A DNA stretch of 64,000 bases from Cohnella hashimotonis (GTDB taxonomy: Bacteria > Bacillota > Bacilli > Paenibacillales > Paenibacillaceae): NCBI RefSeq assembly GCF_030014955.1, contig NZ_JAGRPV010000001.1:2046001-2110000 (forward strand), read 5' to 3'. The position numbers and the translations under genes were made by a program. Shown here piece by piece: positions 7,720-16,790 of this stretch. The stretch's first letter is position 1, and every line of letters begins with the position of its first letter. Below the pieces are notes generated by a model. It was not told where the DNA came from. It saw only the letters and a program-made list of their open reading frames with translations, and searched no databases.

Positions 7720-9065
7720 CTGGCTGTATCCTCTCCCGGCATAGCCGTTAACGTGTCTAGAACTTCGGTTTTCATGGCGCGCCTGAACAACCAATAAAGC
7801 AGTCCGAGCTCAGCGATCATGCCCCCCGACTGGGCCAAGGCCCCGAGTATGCCTGTCCAGGCGGGAAGCGATATCGTCAGCACGACGATAAGCGCCGTTG
7901 TCACGACGGCATTGCCCGTCTGCGAACCGAACATCAGCTTCGTTTGGCCTTTGGAAAGGATAATGCCGTTCAGCGTGTCGAGCCAGGGGAAGATCAGCAC
8001 GAAGGGAATAAAGCCGCGGAGCGCGACCATACTCTCGGTAAGCAGTCTGCCCTCAACGCCCAGCAAATGCGTCAGCATCCATTCGCCGGCAGGGGTAAAA
8101 GCGAATGTGGTCAGCAGAATGGCCGGCGTAAAGCCGATGAGCAGAACGAATCGTTTGACCTGACCCGGATCGGTCCGATAGAATTGCAGCGCGATCTGGT
8201 GGAAGTAAGTAAAAAAGCCCAGGCAAAGGTTGGTAAGGCTTCCCGCCACCGCGAACGATGAGATAGACAGCGTGCCGCGGTCCGTATTGCCCAGCAAGGC
8301 GTTCAATATGGGAGGCACCCACACGACAATAAAAGAGGAGAAGAGAAGCGGATTGTAAAAACGCAAAATCTGACGGGGGCTCTGCACCTCGCATTCGGGC
8401 GATTCCGGCGGCAGCTTGCGCGCGAGGTTTCTGCCTTCAAGCCAGCTGACGAAAGCCTCGATCATCATGCCGAACACGAAGATGACGGCGCCTTGCGTAG
8501 AACTGGTAACGCCGATATGCATAATATATTGCGCCATCAGGAACATGCCGCCTAGGCGGAACACCATGCCGATGGTCAGCCAACGCGTTCTCATTTTATA
8601 GATGATAACCCCTTGATACAGGCAGCGGATGCCCGAAAAAATGCTGAGAAACATCAGGACATGGTAGACGTTAACCGCCGCGTCGGCGACTTCCGGCTCG
8701 GCGCCGTAAGCGCCTGCGAAAACGAGCGTGCCGACGGGCGTATACCCGATCATCGCGCCGAAAACGAGCGAAGCGCCGAATACGATGAAGGCGACCTTCA
8801 GAATGGCCCGATAAGATACGCGGTCGCGAACGAGGGCGGAGCAGGTCTCGCGGAACAGCACGGCGGGCCGTTCGCTGACCGTAAGCAAGCTCATGGCCGT
8901 CGCATAACCGGCGATGACCAGCTCGGGGTCGTCGGCCCGCGCTAGCGTGCCGTTGATGATGACATGCGACAGGTTGATCAGCACGGCGGAAACGCCTAGC
9001 GGGATGAAAAATAAAAAGAGCGTTCTTAGCGATACGCGTTCAGGATGTTCAGGCAACGAGGTCAT
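7716..9065 (-). CDS. MATE-like multi-antimicrobial extrusion family membrane protein
   Basis: 449 residues with about 12 hydrophobic segments. Organisation and motifs (FFIPLGVSAVLINLSHVIINGTLAR at the start, and an internally repeated half) resemble the polysaccharide/MATE flippase group as found in Paenibacillaceae. Function is not certain: drug/Na+ antiport or lipid-linked flipping are both possible. ATG 9065 is used here, but GGGAG lies only one base upstream of it. A TTG three codons later, at 9056, has better spacing (9 bases) and may be the true start. Its TGA overlaps the MFS gene start. Confidence 0.78.
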   Translation of the reverse strand: MTSLPEHPERVSLRTLFLFFIPLGVSAVLINLSHVIINGTLARADDPELVIAGYATAMSLLTVSERPAVLFRETCSALVRDRVSYRAILKVAFIVFGASLVFGAMIGYTPVGTLVFAGAYGAEPEVADAAVNVYHVLMFLSIFSGIRCLYQGVIIYKMRTRWLTIGMVFRLGGMFLMAQYIMHIGVTSSTQGAVIFVFGMMIEAFVSWLEGRNLARKLPPESPECEVQSPRQILRFYNPLLFSSFIVVWVPPILNALLGNTDRGTLSISSFAVAGSLTNLCLGFFTYFHQIALQFYRTDPGQVKRFVLLIGFTPAILLTTFAFTPAGEWMLTHLLGVEGRLLTESMVALRGFIPFVLIFPWLDTLNGIILSKGQTKLMFGSQTGNAVVTTALIVVLTISLPAWTGILGALAQSGGMIAELGLLYWLFRRAMKTEVLDTLTAMPGEDTAR

Positions 9066-9169
9066 CTCCCATTCGACTTACTCGGCTATTATAGCAGTTT
9101 AGAGAGCTGGCGGGCCGTTTTCAATACTTTTTCACTGGATTTACCCCATGCGAAATGATAAATTATTAA

Positions 9170-9547
9170 ATGATGCAAGGCAGGCTGAATGTGGTGATTC
9201 AAGTGTCGGCATACGAGGCATGGTTGGAAGCCCAATTTGCGCTGGACGGCCGGCTCGGAATCCCGCTGCCGCGTTTCGATATGCCGTGGGAGGAGATGAA
9301 CGTCCTCGAACGGGCAGGTATCGTCGAGCGTTGGGAGCTGATCCGGGGACGCATACCGGATACGATTATGGCGCGGGAAGCCCAGATAAGGTGCCTGCTC
9401 GCCGAGTTGTTCGAAGAAGAAGACTTCGTCCGCTGCTGCTCGCTTAACGCAGAGATCGCCGAAGCCGCAAGCGTTATTCACGACTTGCAGATTTGGTATC
9501 GCACGCAGCAGGATCTTGAAGAAGAAAACATCAAGCGGCACGGTTAA
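9170..9547 (+). CDS. Conserved small protein of unknown function
   Basis: An acidic, soluble protein of about 125 residues, mostly helical by composition, with no membrane segment and no motif I recognise. The end is rich in Glu/Arg. Possible starts are ATG 9170/9173 and GTG 9191/9194; no ribosome binding site decides between them. It stops 29 bases before ytpB and reads in the same direction, so it is probably co-transcribed with the terpene synthase. I assign no function. Confidence 0.6.
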   Translation: MMQGRLNVVIQVSAYEAWLEAQFALDGRLGIPLPRFDMPWEEMNVLERAGIVERWELIRGRIPDTIMAREAQIRCLLAELFEEEDFVRCCSLNAEIAEAASVIHDLQIWYRTQQDLEEENIKRHG

Positions 9548-9576
9548 CGGACCGCGAGGATGCATGGAGGTACCGC

Positions 9577-10656
9577 GTGAGGGATGAACGATGGCTGGCG
9601 CGGACGTCTCCGCGCGGCCCGATCTCGCTGATGGTCCGCGTTTACAGGTATATCCTGCCCGAAGTGAAAATCGCGTTGGACGGTTGGAAGGACCGGGCGA
9701 ATGGCATACCCGATCCGGAACTGCGCAAGCAAGCGCTCGCCAGCATCGCCTCCAAGAAGTTTCACTGTCAGGGCGGGGCCGTATACGCAGCGGCGAATCT
9801 CGGCAAGAGGGACGTGCTCATTCCTCTCATCGTCGCGCTGCAGACGATCAGCGATTACTTGGACAATTTATGCGACAGGAGCACTTCGCTCGACCCGGCG
9901 GACTTCAGGCTGCTGCACGAGAGCATGCTGGACGCCGTGACGCCAGGAGCGCCGATTCGCAATTATTACGCGCTGCGCAGGGAACAGGACGACGGCGGTT
10001 ATCTGGCAGCGCTCGTGGAGCGCTGCCAGACATGCACGGCATCATTACCGGCTTACGGTTCGGTGCAAGCGCATGTGAGAGAGCTCGTCTCCTTGTACGG
10101 CGATCTGCAGGTGTACAAGCATATTGCGCACGACCGGAGGGAAGAGGCGCTGCTGACTTGGTGGGAGCTCCACGAATCTCGCCATCCGGGCCTTCTCTGG
10201 AACGAGTTCGCAGCCGCTACCGGCTCTACGCTGGGGATGTTCATGCTGTTCCTCGCCGCCAGCGAAGAAGAACAGTCGCCGGGCATGGGGCGCGAGATCG
10301 CGGAGAGCTATTTTCCATCGATCAACGGCCTTCATATTTTGCTCGACTATCTCATCGATCAGGCGGAGGACGAGCAAGGCGGCGATCTTAATTTTTGCAG
10401 CTATTACGACGATCAGCAGCAATTGAACGAGCGCCTGCTGCGCATGGTCAGAAGCGCGCGCGCCTCGGCGGACCGATTGCCCGCGTCACGCTTTCACCGG
10501 ATGATCGTGGAAGGTCTGGTCGCGCTGTACTTGTCCGATCCGAAGGTCAAGGGCCAGGGCCGCGTGCGGCAGACAGCGAAGCAATTGATGAAGGGCAGTC
10601 CTTGGACGCGGTTGTTTTTCTGGCTCAACAGCCATCTCATACGCAAAGCGATGTAA
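9577..10656 (+). CDS. ytpB: Tetraprenyl-beta-curcumene synthase (YtpB, DUF2600)
   Basis: 359 residues matching YtpB, the enzyme that in Bacillus cyclises C35 heptaprenyl diphosphate to tetraprenyl-beta-curcumene, a precursor of sesquarterpenes found in spores and membranes. The acidic metal-binding motif DYLDNLCD gives D93, D96 and D100. A second metal-binding region lies around YLIDQAEDEQGGDLN. GTG 9577 is preceded by GGAGG with a 5-base gap. The downstream pfkA starts 20 bases later. No squalene-hopene-type cyclase partner is in the window. Confidence 0.9.
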   Translation: MRDERWLARTSPRGPISLMVRVYRYILPEVKIALDGWKDRANGIPDPELRKQALASIASKKFHCQGGAVYAAANLGKRDVLIPLIVALQTISDYLDNLCDRSTSLDPADFRLLHESMLDAVTPGAPIRNYYALRREQDDGGYLAALVERCQTCTASLPAYGSVQAHVRELVSLYGDLQVYKHIAHDRREEALLTWWELHESRHPGLLWNEFAAATGSTLGMFMLFLAASEEEQSPGMGREIAESYFPSINGLHILLDYLIDQAEDEQGGDLNFCSYYDDQQQLNERLLRMVRSARASADRLPASRFHRMIVEGLVALYLSDPKVKGQGRVRQTAKQLMKGSPWTRLFFWLNSHLIRKAM

Positions 10657-10676
10657 CAGCAAAGGGGTAGAAGACG

Positions 10677-11645
10677 ATGGGAGCAGTTCAAAAAATCGCA
10701 GTATTAACGAGCGGTGGAGATTCTCAGGGGATGAATGCGGCCGTGCGGGCCGTCGTCCGCAGCGCGCTGTTCCGGGGACTTGAAGTGTACGGCGTTCAGC
10801 GCGGATACCAGGGACTTCTAAACGAAGATCTGCGCCAAATGGACCTTCGCAGCGTTGGCGATATCATCCAGCGCGGCGGTACGATTTTGCAGACGGCTCG
10901 CTGCAAGGAATTCCTGACGCCGGAAGGCCAGCAGCGCGGCGCAGACGTGCTGCGCAAGCACGGGATCGACGGCCTGGTCGTTATCGGCGGCGATGGCTCC
11001 TACCAAGGCGCCAACAAGCTGAGCAAGCTAGGCATCAAGACGATGGGGCTGCCGGGTACGATCGACAACGACATTCCGTTCACCGACGTCACGATCGGCT
11101 TCGATACGGCGACCAGCATCGTCGTAGATGCGATCAACAAGCTGCGTGACACGATGACCTCGCATGAGCGTTCGTCGGTCGTCGAGGTCATGGGCCGTCA
11201 CTGCGGCGACATCGCCCTGTATGCCGGTCTTGCCAGCGGCGCCGAATCGATTCTCGTGCCGGAGGTGCCTTTCGACATTCGGGAGATCTCTCAGCGCATG
11301 CGGGAGAACTTTCAGAACGGCAAGCGCCATAGTATCGTCATCGTCGCGGAAGGCGTGTGCGGCGGCGACGAGATCGCTCGCCAGATCACCGAACACAGCG
11401 GCATCGAACCTCGCGTGACGGTCCTCGGCCACATTCAGCGCGGCGGATCCCCGACGCACAACGACCGGATCCTGGCCAGCCGGCTCGGCGACTTTGCGGT
11501 CGAACGGCTTGAAGCAGGCGATTCGGCCAAGGGGTGCGGCATCGTGAAGGGCCAACTCGTGACGACCGATATCGATACCGTCGTTTCCACGAAGAAATCG
11601 TTCGACATGGACTTGTATAATCTGGCGATCCGGCTCGCGCAATAA
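10677..11645 (+). CDS. pfkA: ATP-dependent 6-phosphofructokinase
   Basis: 322 residues of a standard bacterial phosphofructokinase (fructose 6-phosphate to fructose 1,6-bisphosphate). Visible are TSGGDSQGMNAA (residues 11-22), IGGDGSYQGA, the catalytic PGTIDNDI segment and VTVLGHIQRGGSP. The glutamine in GGDSQG, where Bacillus has proline, is a variant I associate with paenibacilli. ATG 10677 follows AAAGGGG. Unlike the common arrangement, no pyruvate kinase follows; a bidirectional terminator ends the gene. Confidence 0.96.
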   Translation: MGAVQKIAVLTSGGDSQGMNAAVRAVVRSALFRGLEVYGVQRGYQGLLNEDLRQMDLRSVGDIIQRGGTILQTARCKEFLTPEGQQRGADVLRKHGIDGLVVIGGDGSYQGANKLSKLGIKTMGLPGTIDNDIPFTDVTIGFDTATSIVVDAINKLRDTMTSHERSSVVEVMGRHCGDIALYAGLASGAESILVPEVPFDIREISQRMRENFQNGKRHSIVIVAEGVCGGDEIARQITEHSGIEPRVTVLGHIQRGGSPTHNDRILASRLGDFAVERLEAGDSAKGCGIVKGQLVTTDIDTVVSTKKSFDMDLYNLAIRLAQ

Positions 11646-11657
11646 AACGGAAAGCAT

Positions 11658-11699
11658 AAAAAGACCCTTTTGGCCGTGCCCGGCCAGAAGGGTCTTTTA
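11658..11699. terminator. Bidirectional terminator between pfkA and the DUF4015 gene
   Basis: AAAAGACCC...GGCC and GGCC...GGGTCTTTT form a long stem with A-rich and T-rich ends on both strands, so it can serve both convergent genes. Confidence 0.85.
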
Positions 11700-11740
11700 T
11701 TGTAGTTTAGAATGGCGGTAAACGCGCCTAACGATAAAAC

Positions 11741-12955
11741 CTAGTATTGTACGCCCGACGTATAGCGATTGGTCGCGTTCCACAGAAGATACTCGTCTAC
11801 GCCGCTCTCGTGCAGGGCTTTGATCTGCGCTTGCACTTCCGTTGCTCCGTACTTGATGTAATGTCCGCTCCCGAGCCAGCTGGCCGTGAAGTCCTGAATC
11901 CAGGGGCGAATGACGGGCTTGGCGTCCGCGAGCGGATCGAGCTTTTTGTGCGTATCGACCATCGCGCCTTTGATCGTGGCGTACGGCGCTTTGTCGGGAT
12001 CGGTCTGCTTGAACCAGCCGGTACTGTAATGGCTCGGATAGATCATCGGGCTGATGACGTCTACGTGGGACGAGATCTTGCCGAAATCTTGGCCGATGCC
12101 ATCGGCGGCCGGCACGGAGGCCGCATAGCCGAAAATATCGACCGATACGCGAACCCCGAGCGGTTCCAGCTGTTCTTTGGCATACTCGACGAAGCCGGAT
12201 ACGACGTCCGTGCGGGATTCGTCCGATTTCGTGAACTTGAGACTGTCCGCCTTTTTCTCGAAGCCTTCCGGGAATCGCACGTAATCGAACTGGATTTCCT
12301 TGAAGCCAAGTTTGGCGGCTTCTTTGGCGACGGCGATATTGTAGTCCCACACTTCTTTTCGGTACGGATTGACAAAGCTGTCTTTTTTCCCGTTCTGCCA
12401 GACGCTTCCGTTCGCCGTTACGAACGACAGCTCGGGATGCTTTTTCGCCAGCACCGAGTCTTTGAAGACAACGATCCGGGCGATCGGATACACCTCGTGT
12501 TTCTTAAGTGTGTCCATCAGAGCGCCGATATCCTTGATGAATCGCATCGGCGTGCCGAGCTTTTGCAATTCGGGGTTATCGGTCTTGTACGTGATGTACC
12601 CCAGGTCGTCCTTAATGTCGATGACCATGGCGTTTAACGCCGTTTTGTCGAGCAGATCGAGCAAAGTCGCCATTCGCTCGCCGCCGGCACTGTAGGCCGT
12701 GACGTATACGCCCTTTACCTTGGGTGCATCGGGCTGCGGATCCTTAGGAGGTTTGTCGGTTTCTCCTCCGCTTGGTTCGCCGTTTACCGGCGTTGTCGCC
12801 GGCGTCGTAACAGTGCCGCCGTTCGATTGCGACTTTCCCAAATTGCTCCATGCCACTTGCCACAAGCTGCTCAAACTGTTTGCGTTTTCCGGTTTTTGCT
12901 GCGGATGTCCCCACGCCGATTGGAGAAGCAGCAGCAGCGTCAATAGCACACTCAT
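11741..12955 (-). CDS. Secreted putative glycoside hydrolase (DUF4015)
   Basis: 404 residues. A short hydrophobic N-terminus (SVLLTLLLLLQSAWG) acts as a signal peptide or anchor, and a Ser/Thr/Pro/Gly-rich linker covers about 25-78. The rest is a DUF4015 TIM-barrel domain beginning KGVYVTAYSAGG. Family landmarks include NAMVIDIKDDLGYITY, EIQFDYVRFPEGF, VDIFGYAAS and VISPMIYPSHY. The acidic residues in these strands are the presumed catalytic ones. No substrate is established, though such proteins are usually considered polysaccharide-active. It stands alone between two terminator/intergenic regions. Confidence 0.82.
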   Translation of the reverse strand: MSVLLTLLLLLQSAWGHPQQKPENANSLSSLWQVAWSNLGKSQSNGGTVTTPATTPVNGEPSGGETDKPPKDPQPDAPKVKGVYVTAYSAGGERMATLLDLLDKTALNAMVIDIKDDLGYITYKTDNPELQKLGTPMRFIKDIGALMDTLKKHEVYPIARIVVFKDSVLAKKHPELSFVTANGSVWQNGKKDSFVNPYRKEVWDYNIAVAKEAAKLGFKEIQFDYVRFPEGFEKKADSLKFTKSDESRTDVVSGFVEYAKEQLEPLGVRVSVDIFGYAASVPAADGIGQDFGKISSHVDVISPMIYPSHYSTGWFKQTDPDKAPYATIKGAMVDTHKKLDPLADAKPVIRPWIQDFTASWLGSGHYIKYGATEVQAQIKALHESGVDEYLLWNATNRYTSGVQY

Positions 12956-13374
12956 TTCACTCTCTCCTCGCTTGCTCTTCCCAACTGTAACCCGATTATA
13001 AACGAGTTCAAACAGTGGATACAGAGGTAATTTGTAGAATTTTAAATATATGAGAAGAGGACCGGAGAACTAAATACCGAGCGTTCTGCAGGAAGCGTCT
13101 GGATTAATGTGTCAACGGTTCGCCATCGCCTGCATATAGTGGTATGATCTAATGGTATGCTTTTGCCGTGGATCCTATAGGCGCTGTAACGACGGCTATT
13201 TTTGCCACTTCGCCCGCCTGCTTGAGATCGGGAATTTCGCGATAAAATAAGGATCCGCATTTCTGTTGCCGTTGGCGTGGGACGATGGTTGGAGCAAATG
13301 CAGCGCTTGCAAACGGACGGCCTGCCGGAGAGCTTGGCCTTTAGGTCGATAGCTGGAATTTGAAGGCCGTTTTG

Positions 13375-13383
13375 TGTTATAAT
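13375..13383 (+). promoter_or_regulatory. Extended -10 promoter of the DEAD-box helicase
   Basis: TGTTATAAT is a perfect extended -10 element (TGn followed by TATAAT). The -35 region at consensus spacing is poor, as expected for this class. Transcription would start near 13390 and give an 80-base leader. Confidence 0.5.
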
Positions 13384-13407
13384 GATCTGTATATTTTTTT
13401 GGCAGAG

Positions 13408-13442
13408 CCGTTAGTTGATGGACCGGCACCGTTAGTTGATGG
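13408..13442 (+). repeat. 14-base direct repeat in the helicase leader
   Basis: CCGTTAGTTGATGG occurs twice with a 21-base period, entirely inside the predicted 5' untranslated region and just before the ribosome binding site AAGGAG (13454-13459). Confidence 0.75.
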
Positions 13443-13471
13443 CCCCATAACAGAAGGAGTATGAAACTAAT

Positions 13472-15127
13472 TTGAGTAAATTTACGGATTTTGGTTTAGA
13501 AAGTGATGTCCTGCAAGCAATTTCCCAGCTCGGATACGAAGACGCTACGCCGATTCAGAGCCAGGCGATCCCTGTCGCCCTTAGCGGCCGCGACATGATC
13601 GGCCAGGCGCAGACGGGGACGGGCAAGACGGCCGCCTTCGGCATTCCGCTGGTCAGCAAGATCCAAGCTTCCGAAGACCGCATCGTGACGCTCGTCATGA
13701 CGCCGACTCGCGAGCTCGCTATTCAGGTGGCCGAAGAGATCGAAAAGCTCGGCCGTTTCAAGGGGCTTCGCTCCCTCGCGATCTACGGCGGTCAGGATAT
13801 CGGACGCCAGATTCGCGGCCTGAGACGCAAACCACAAATTATTATCGGCACGCCGGGCCGTTTGCTTGACCATATCAACCGCAAGACGATCAAGCTGGAG
13901 GACGTTCAGACAGTCGTTCTTGACGAAGCCGACGAAATGCTCGACATGGGCTTCATGGAAGATATTCAATCGATTCTGAGCCTTGTACCGGCCGAGCGCC
14001 AGACACTGCTCTTCTCCGCCACGATGCCCGCTAACATCCAGAGGCTGGCTCAGCAATTCCTTCGCACGCCCGAACATATCTCGGTCATTCCGAAGACGTC
14101 TACGACGGCCAGCTCCATCCAGCAGTTTTATGTCGAAGTGCAAGAGCGCATGAAGTTTGACGCATTGTGCCGCCTTCTCGACATGGAACCGCCGGAACTC
14201 GCGATCGTTTTCGGCCGCACCAAGCGCCGTGTTGCCGAGCTGTCCGAAGCGCTGATGAAGCGCGGATACGCGGCCGACGGGCTCCACGGCGACCTGTCGC
14301 AGAACCAGCGCGACGCGGTCATGCGCAAGTTCCGCGACGGCAGCATCGCTGTTCTGGTCGCGACTGATGTCGCGGCGCGCGGTCTCGACGTTTCCGGCGT
14401 CACTCACGTCATTAACTTCGACCTGCCGCAGGATCCGGAGAGCTATACGCACCGAATCGGCCGTACCGGCCGTGCCGGCAAGGAAGGCACGTCTTGGTCG
14501 TTCGTTACGTATCGCGAGATGGAACACCTGCACTTCATCGAGCGCGTCACGCGCTTCCGTATCGCGAAGAAGGCGCTGCCGACCGTAGCAGAAGCTGTTG
14601 AAGGCAAACAACGCGTCATCGCCGACCGCTTGATCGAAGCCGTGAGCGCGGAGGACGCGGATCTCGATTCCTTCAAGGGCATCGCGACCGAGCTGCTCGA
14701 GCGTCACGATTCGGTCGAATTATTGTCCGCAGCCATCAAGTTGCTGGCCGGCGACAAGAACGACGTGGCGGTTGAACTCACGCCGGAAGATCCGATTCGA
14801 TCGAAGAAGCGCAAGTTTGGCGATCGCGGCGGCAGCGGCGGCGGTTACGGCGGTCAGCGTCGCAGCGGTTATGGCAGCGGCGGACAAAGCGGCGGCGGCT
14901 ACAGAGGCGGCAGCAGCAGCGGCGGTGGCTATAGAGGCGGCAGCGGCGGCGGTTATGGCGGCGGCCAAGGCGGCCGCAGCAGCGGCAGCAGCAGCAGCTA
15001 CGGCAATCGTAAGCCTTACAGCGGCGATTCCCGCCGCGAAGACAGCTACCGCGACGGCGGCCGTCAAGGCGGCGGACGCCGCGAAGATTCGCGCGGCAGC
15101 CGCAGCGAGGATTTCGTTAATATCTAA
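13472..15127 (+). CDS. cshA: DEAD-box RNA helicase with Gly/Arg-rich tail (CshA-like)
   Basis: 551 residues. The core has the Q-motif with F6 upstream, AQTGTGKT (about 45-52), [31 protein letters not shown], and in the second RecA domain [12 protein letters not shown] and [10 protein letters not shown]. From about residue 455 the chain becomes an RGG/YGG-like Gly-Ser-Arg tail of roughly 95 residues, typical of RNA-binding helicases that help RNA decay and cold adaptation. The TTG at 13472 is 12 bases after AAGGAG. The first residues [13 protein letters not shown] match family N-termini. A CshA-type role is family knowledge; the exact paralogue is inferred. Confidence 0.9.
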   Translation: MSKFTDFGLESDVLQAISQLGYEDATPIQSQAIPVALSGRDMIGQAQTGTGKTAAFGIPLVSKIQASEDRIVTLVMTPTRELAIQVAEEIEKLGRFKGLRSLAIYGGQDIGRQIRGLRRKPQIIIGTPGRLLDHINRKTIKLEDVQTVVLDEADEMLDMGFMEDIQSILSLVPAERQTLLFSATMPANIQRLAQQFLRTPEHISVIPKTSTTASSIQQFYVEVQERMKFDALCRLLDMEPPELAIVFGRTKRRVAELSEALMKRGYAADGLHGDLSQNQRDAVMRKFRDGSIAVLVATDVAARGLDVSGVTHVINFDLPQDPESYTHRIGRTGRAGKEGTSWSFVTYREMEHLHFIERVTRFRIAKKALPTVAEAVEGKQRVIADRLIEAVSAEDADLDSFKGIATELLERHDSVELLSAAIKLLAGDKNDVAVELTPEDPIRSKKRKFGDRGGSGGGYGGQRRSGYGSGGQSGGGYRGGSSSGGGYRGGSGGGYGGGQGGRSSGSSSSYGNRKPYSGDSRREDSYRDGGRQGGGRREDSRGSRSEDFVNI

Positions 15128-15208
15128 CACCCGATTTATTTGAAGGGCGAGGTGCGCGGGCGGTGCGATCCGCATGCGCACCTTGCCGTATATCAGGAGG
15201 CGTTTCTC

Positions 15209-15967
15209 ATGGAAATGCGCGGCATGATGGGCGGGTTCTACAAGATTTCCGAATGGATCATGCGCCTGTCCGTTACAAATGTGCTATGGGTGCTGACCTC
15301 GCTTCCTGTTTGGATCATTGCGTTTGGCGCTTTGAGAGCGTCTACAACGGACGAGCTGGTCTCTGTTTTTATTCCAATGGCCGTACTGATGCCGTTTACT
15401 TGGTTTCCTTCGACGTCGGCTATGTTCTCGGTCGCCCGTAAATGGGTGATGGGGGATACCGATGTGCCGTTGCTCAAGACCTTTTTTCGCAGCTATAAGC
15501 AAAACTATAAGCAGGCGATGCTCGGCGGTTTGCTGTATTCGCTGCTGTTTTTCATCTTGATCGTCGATTATCGAGTTTACTTGAGCAAGTTCGAAAATCT
15601 CGGCGTGCTGTCGATTTTGTTTCTTGCGCTGATGGTACTGCTGTTCGTATCCCTGTTCCAGTTTTTCTCGCTGCTGTCGCATTTTCATATGAAGACGTTC
15701 CAACTGCTCAAAAATGCCGTCGTACTCACCATTGGCAAACCGTTGCGTTCGCTCTCCACCGCGATCGGAAGTGGTGTGATTATCTATATCAGCCTCTTCA
15801 AGTTTACGTTTTTGATTCCGTTTTTCATGGGCAGCCTTATCGCAGTGTTCGCCTTCTACAACTTCTACCTGACCATTCAAAAAATGCAGGCGATGGCGAA
15901 CAAAGAAGAGGATCCGCTTCCGATCGAGGAATCGCCTACCCGTGATGAGGACATGCCCAAGGTTTAG
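15209..15967 (+). CDS. DUF624 (YesL-like) membrane protein
   Basis: 252 residues with about five hydrophobic segments. The N-terminal pattern (GGFYKISEWIMRLSVTNVLW...LPV) is typical of DUF624/YesL proteins, which often accompany carbohydrate ABC transporters; no such transporter is nearby. The ATG at 15209 follows AGGAGG by 7 bases. The frame is open about 70 bases further upstream without a better site. The C-terminus is acidic (about 30 residues). Molecular function is unknown. Confidence 0.8.
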   Translation: MEMRGMMGGFYKISEWIMRLSVTNVLWVLTSLPVWIIAFGALRASTTDELVSVFIPMAVLMPFTWFPSTSAMFSVARKWVMGDTDVPLLKTFFRSYKQNYKQAMLGGLLYSLLFFILIVDYRVYLSKFENLGVLSILFLALMVLLFVSLFQFFSLLSHFHMKTFQLLKNAVVLTIGKPLRSLSTAIGSGVIIYISLFKFTFLIPFFMGSLIAVFAFYNFYLTIQKMQAMANKEEDPLPIEESPTRDEDMPKV

Positions 15968-16018
15968 CTCCGGACAAGCGGTCCCGGCTGGGTAATGAAA
16001 CCAACAGGCGTGTTGACG

Positions 16019-16047
16019 TTTACTTTTCTGGGCAGCCTGTATATAAT
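16019..16047 (+). promoter_or_regulatory. Housekeeping promoter of the structured RNA
   Basis: TTTACT (16019-16024), a 17-base spacer and TATAAT (16042-16047) form a good sigma-A promoter. It points into the structured RNA that starts around 16054 and has no ribosome binding site or start codon close by. Confidence 0.65.
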
Positions 16048-16053
16048 GGGTAT

Positions 16054-16236
16054 CAATCCTGCCTTGCACGTTACGGCGACACATGTTTTGAACCAATGCT
16101 GTTTCCTAGGGAGCTCTATATCGCCCTGCGGATGACACGCCCCCGAAAAGGGTAGTCAGCATGCAGCGCTGCGGGCACCCACCTGCGAGAGCGGGTTCAG
16201 AAACAAGCGCGTCGGACGGCAAAGGCGGGTTTTCCG
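16054..16236 (+). ncRNA. ssrS: Structured small RNA, probable 6S RNA
   Basis: About 180 bases between the DUF624 gene and a DUF1499-like gene, driven by its own promoter. The ends pair: CCTGCCTTGC (16058-16067) with GCAAAGGCGGG (16219-16230, one bulge), followed by TTTT. Inside, TGTTTTGAACC (16084-16094) pairs with GGTTCAGAAACA (16194-16205). The centre is a large, G/C-rich, largely unpaired region. A long rod with closing stem, internal stems and a central bubble at this length is the 6S architecture, which mimics an open promoter to sequester sigma-A RNA polymerase. The identity is inferred from architecture and motif resemblance only. Confidence 0.6.
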
Positions 16237-16313
16237 TTATTTGGCTTTAAACCCCGGGACGGGCATGGTATGATTAGCTTTAGCGTAGGTCACCCGGAGG
16301 GAGAGAGTGGAAT

Positions 16314-16697
16314 TTGCTGAAGAGAGTACTCGTCGGATTAATACGCAGCCAAGAACACACTGGCGACAAGGCGAAGGATCCGAAGCTGAAATCCCATTAC
16401 TACCGATTATCAAAGGACAGGGCGTTCGAGGAAGTGGCTTCCGTCCTGAAGAAAATGCAGGGTTATAAAGTGCTTCATGAGGTACCAAATATCGGAGAGC
16501 TTGTGCTTGAAAAGCGGACGATGGCCGGACGCACGATGGATATTACCGTACAGATCGTGGGTACGGGGTTCGGCAACTCTGCTGTTGATATTTACTCCGC
16601 TTCCCGTGGGTCGCTCGGCGATCTTGGCGCGAATTACCGCGTTATCCAGGAGATTTACGGCGTTCTGGACAAGAAGCTATCCAATTACAAAAATTGA
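16314..16697 (+). CDS. DUF1499-like cytosolic protein
   Basis: 127 residues, soluble, resembling Paenibacillaceae proteins annotated DUF1499 or cytosolic protein. There is a conserved core with EKRTMAGRTMDITVQIVG, then DIYSASRGSLGDLGANYRVI. Function unknown. The TTG at 16314 lies 11 bases after GGAGGG; no ATG in frame gives a full-length domain. It is convergent with tpx, with a hairpin between them. Confidence 0.65.
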   Translation: MLKRVLVGLIRSQEHTGDKAKDPKLKSHYYRLSKDRAFEEVASVLKKMQGYKVLHEVPNIGELVLEKRTMAGRTMDITVQIVGTGFGNSAVDIYSASRGSLGDLGANYRVIQEIYGVLDKKLSNYKN

Positions 16698-16723
16698 GAT
16701 TTCAAACATAGATCTCGACGCAA

Positions 16724-16760
16724 AGAAGCGAGGTATAGGCTTGGGCCTTGCCTCGCTTCT
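16724..16760. terminator. Hairpin between the DUF1499-like gene and tpx
   Basis: AGAAGCGAGG (16724-16733) and CCTCGCTTCT (16751-16760) form a perfect 10-bp stem with a 17-base loop between convergent genes. It lacks a clear T-run on either side, so termination strength is uncertain. Confidence 0.5.
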
Positions 16761-16790
16761 GCATGTCGTATGAAGTCGATCGCTTCCGTA

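Larger units (their letters stand above)
12956..13471. other. Long intergenic region upstream of the DEAD-box helicase
   Basis: 516 bases with no credible gene; the short open frames have no ribosome binding site and odd composition. It holds the helicase promoter (13375-13383), a leader of roughly 80 bases with a T-run (13392-13400), and a 14-base direct repeat CCGTTAGTTGATGG at 13408-13421 and 13429-13442. A second TATGAT hexamer around 13142-13147 has no good -35. Confidence 0.6.

Noticed and set aside
13042..13260. Minus-strand 72-codon frame in the long intergenic region
   Set aside because: No ribosome binding site and Ser/Arg-rich composition typical of non-coding sequence.
13461..13475. 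Five-codon mini-frame (ATG AAA CTA ATT TGA) overlapping the helicase start
   Set aside because: The ATG is only one base from AAGGAG and the frame is too short to judge; chance is likely, although coupling to the TTG start is possible.
14800..15127. Gly/Ser-rich tail of the helicase as a separate repeat element
   Set aside because: It continues the helicase frame and belongs to a known class of RGG-like tails; it is irregular rather than a tandem repeat.
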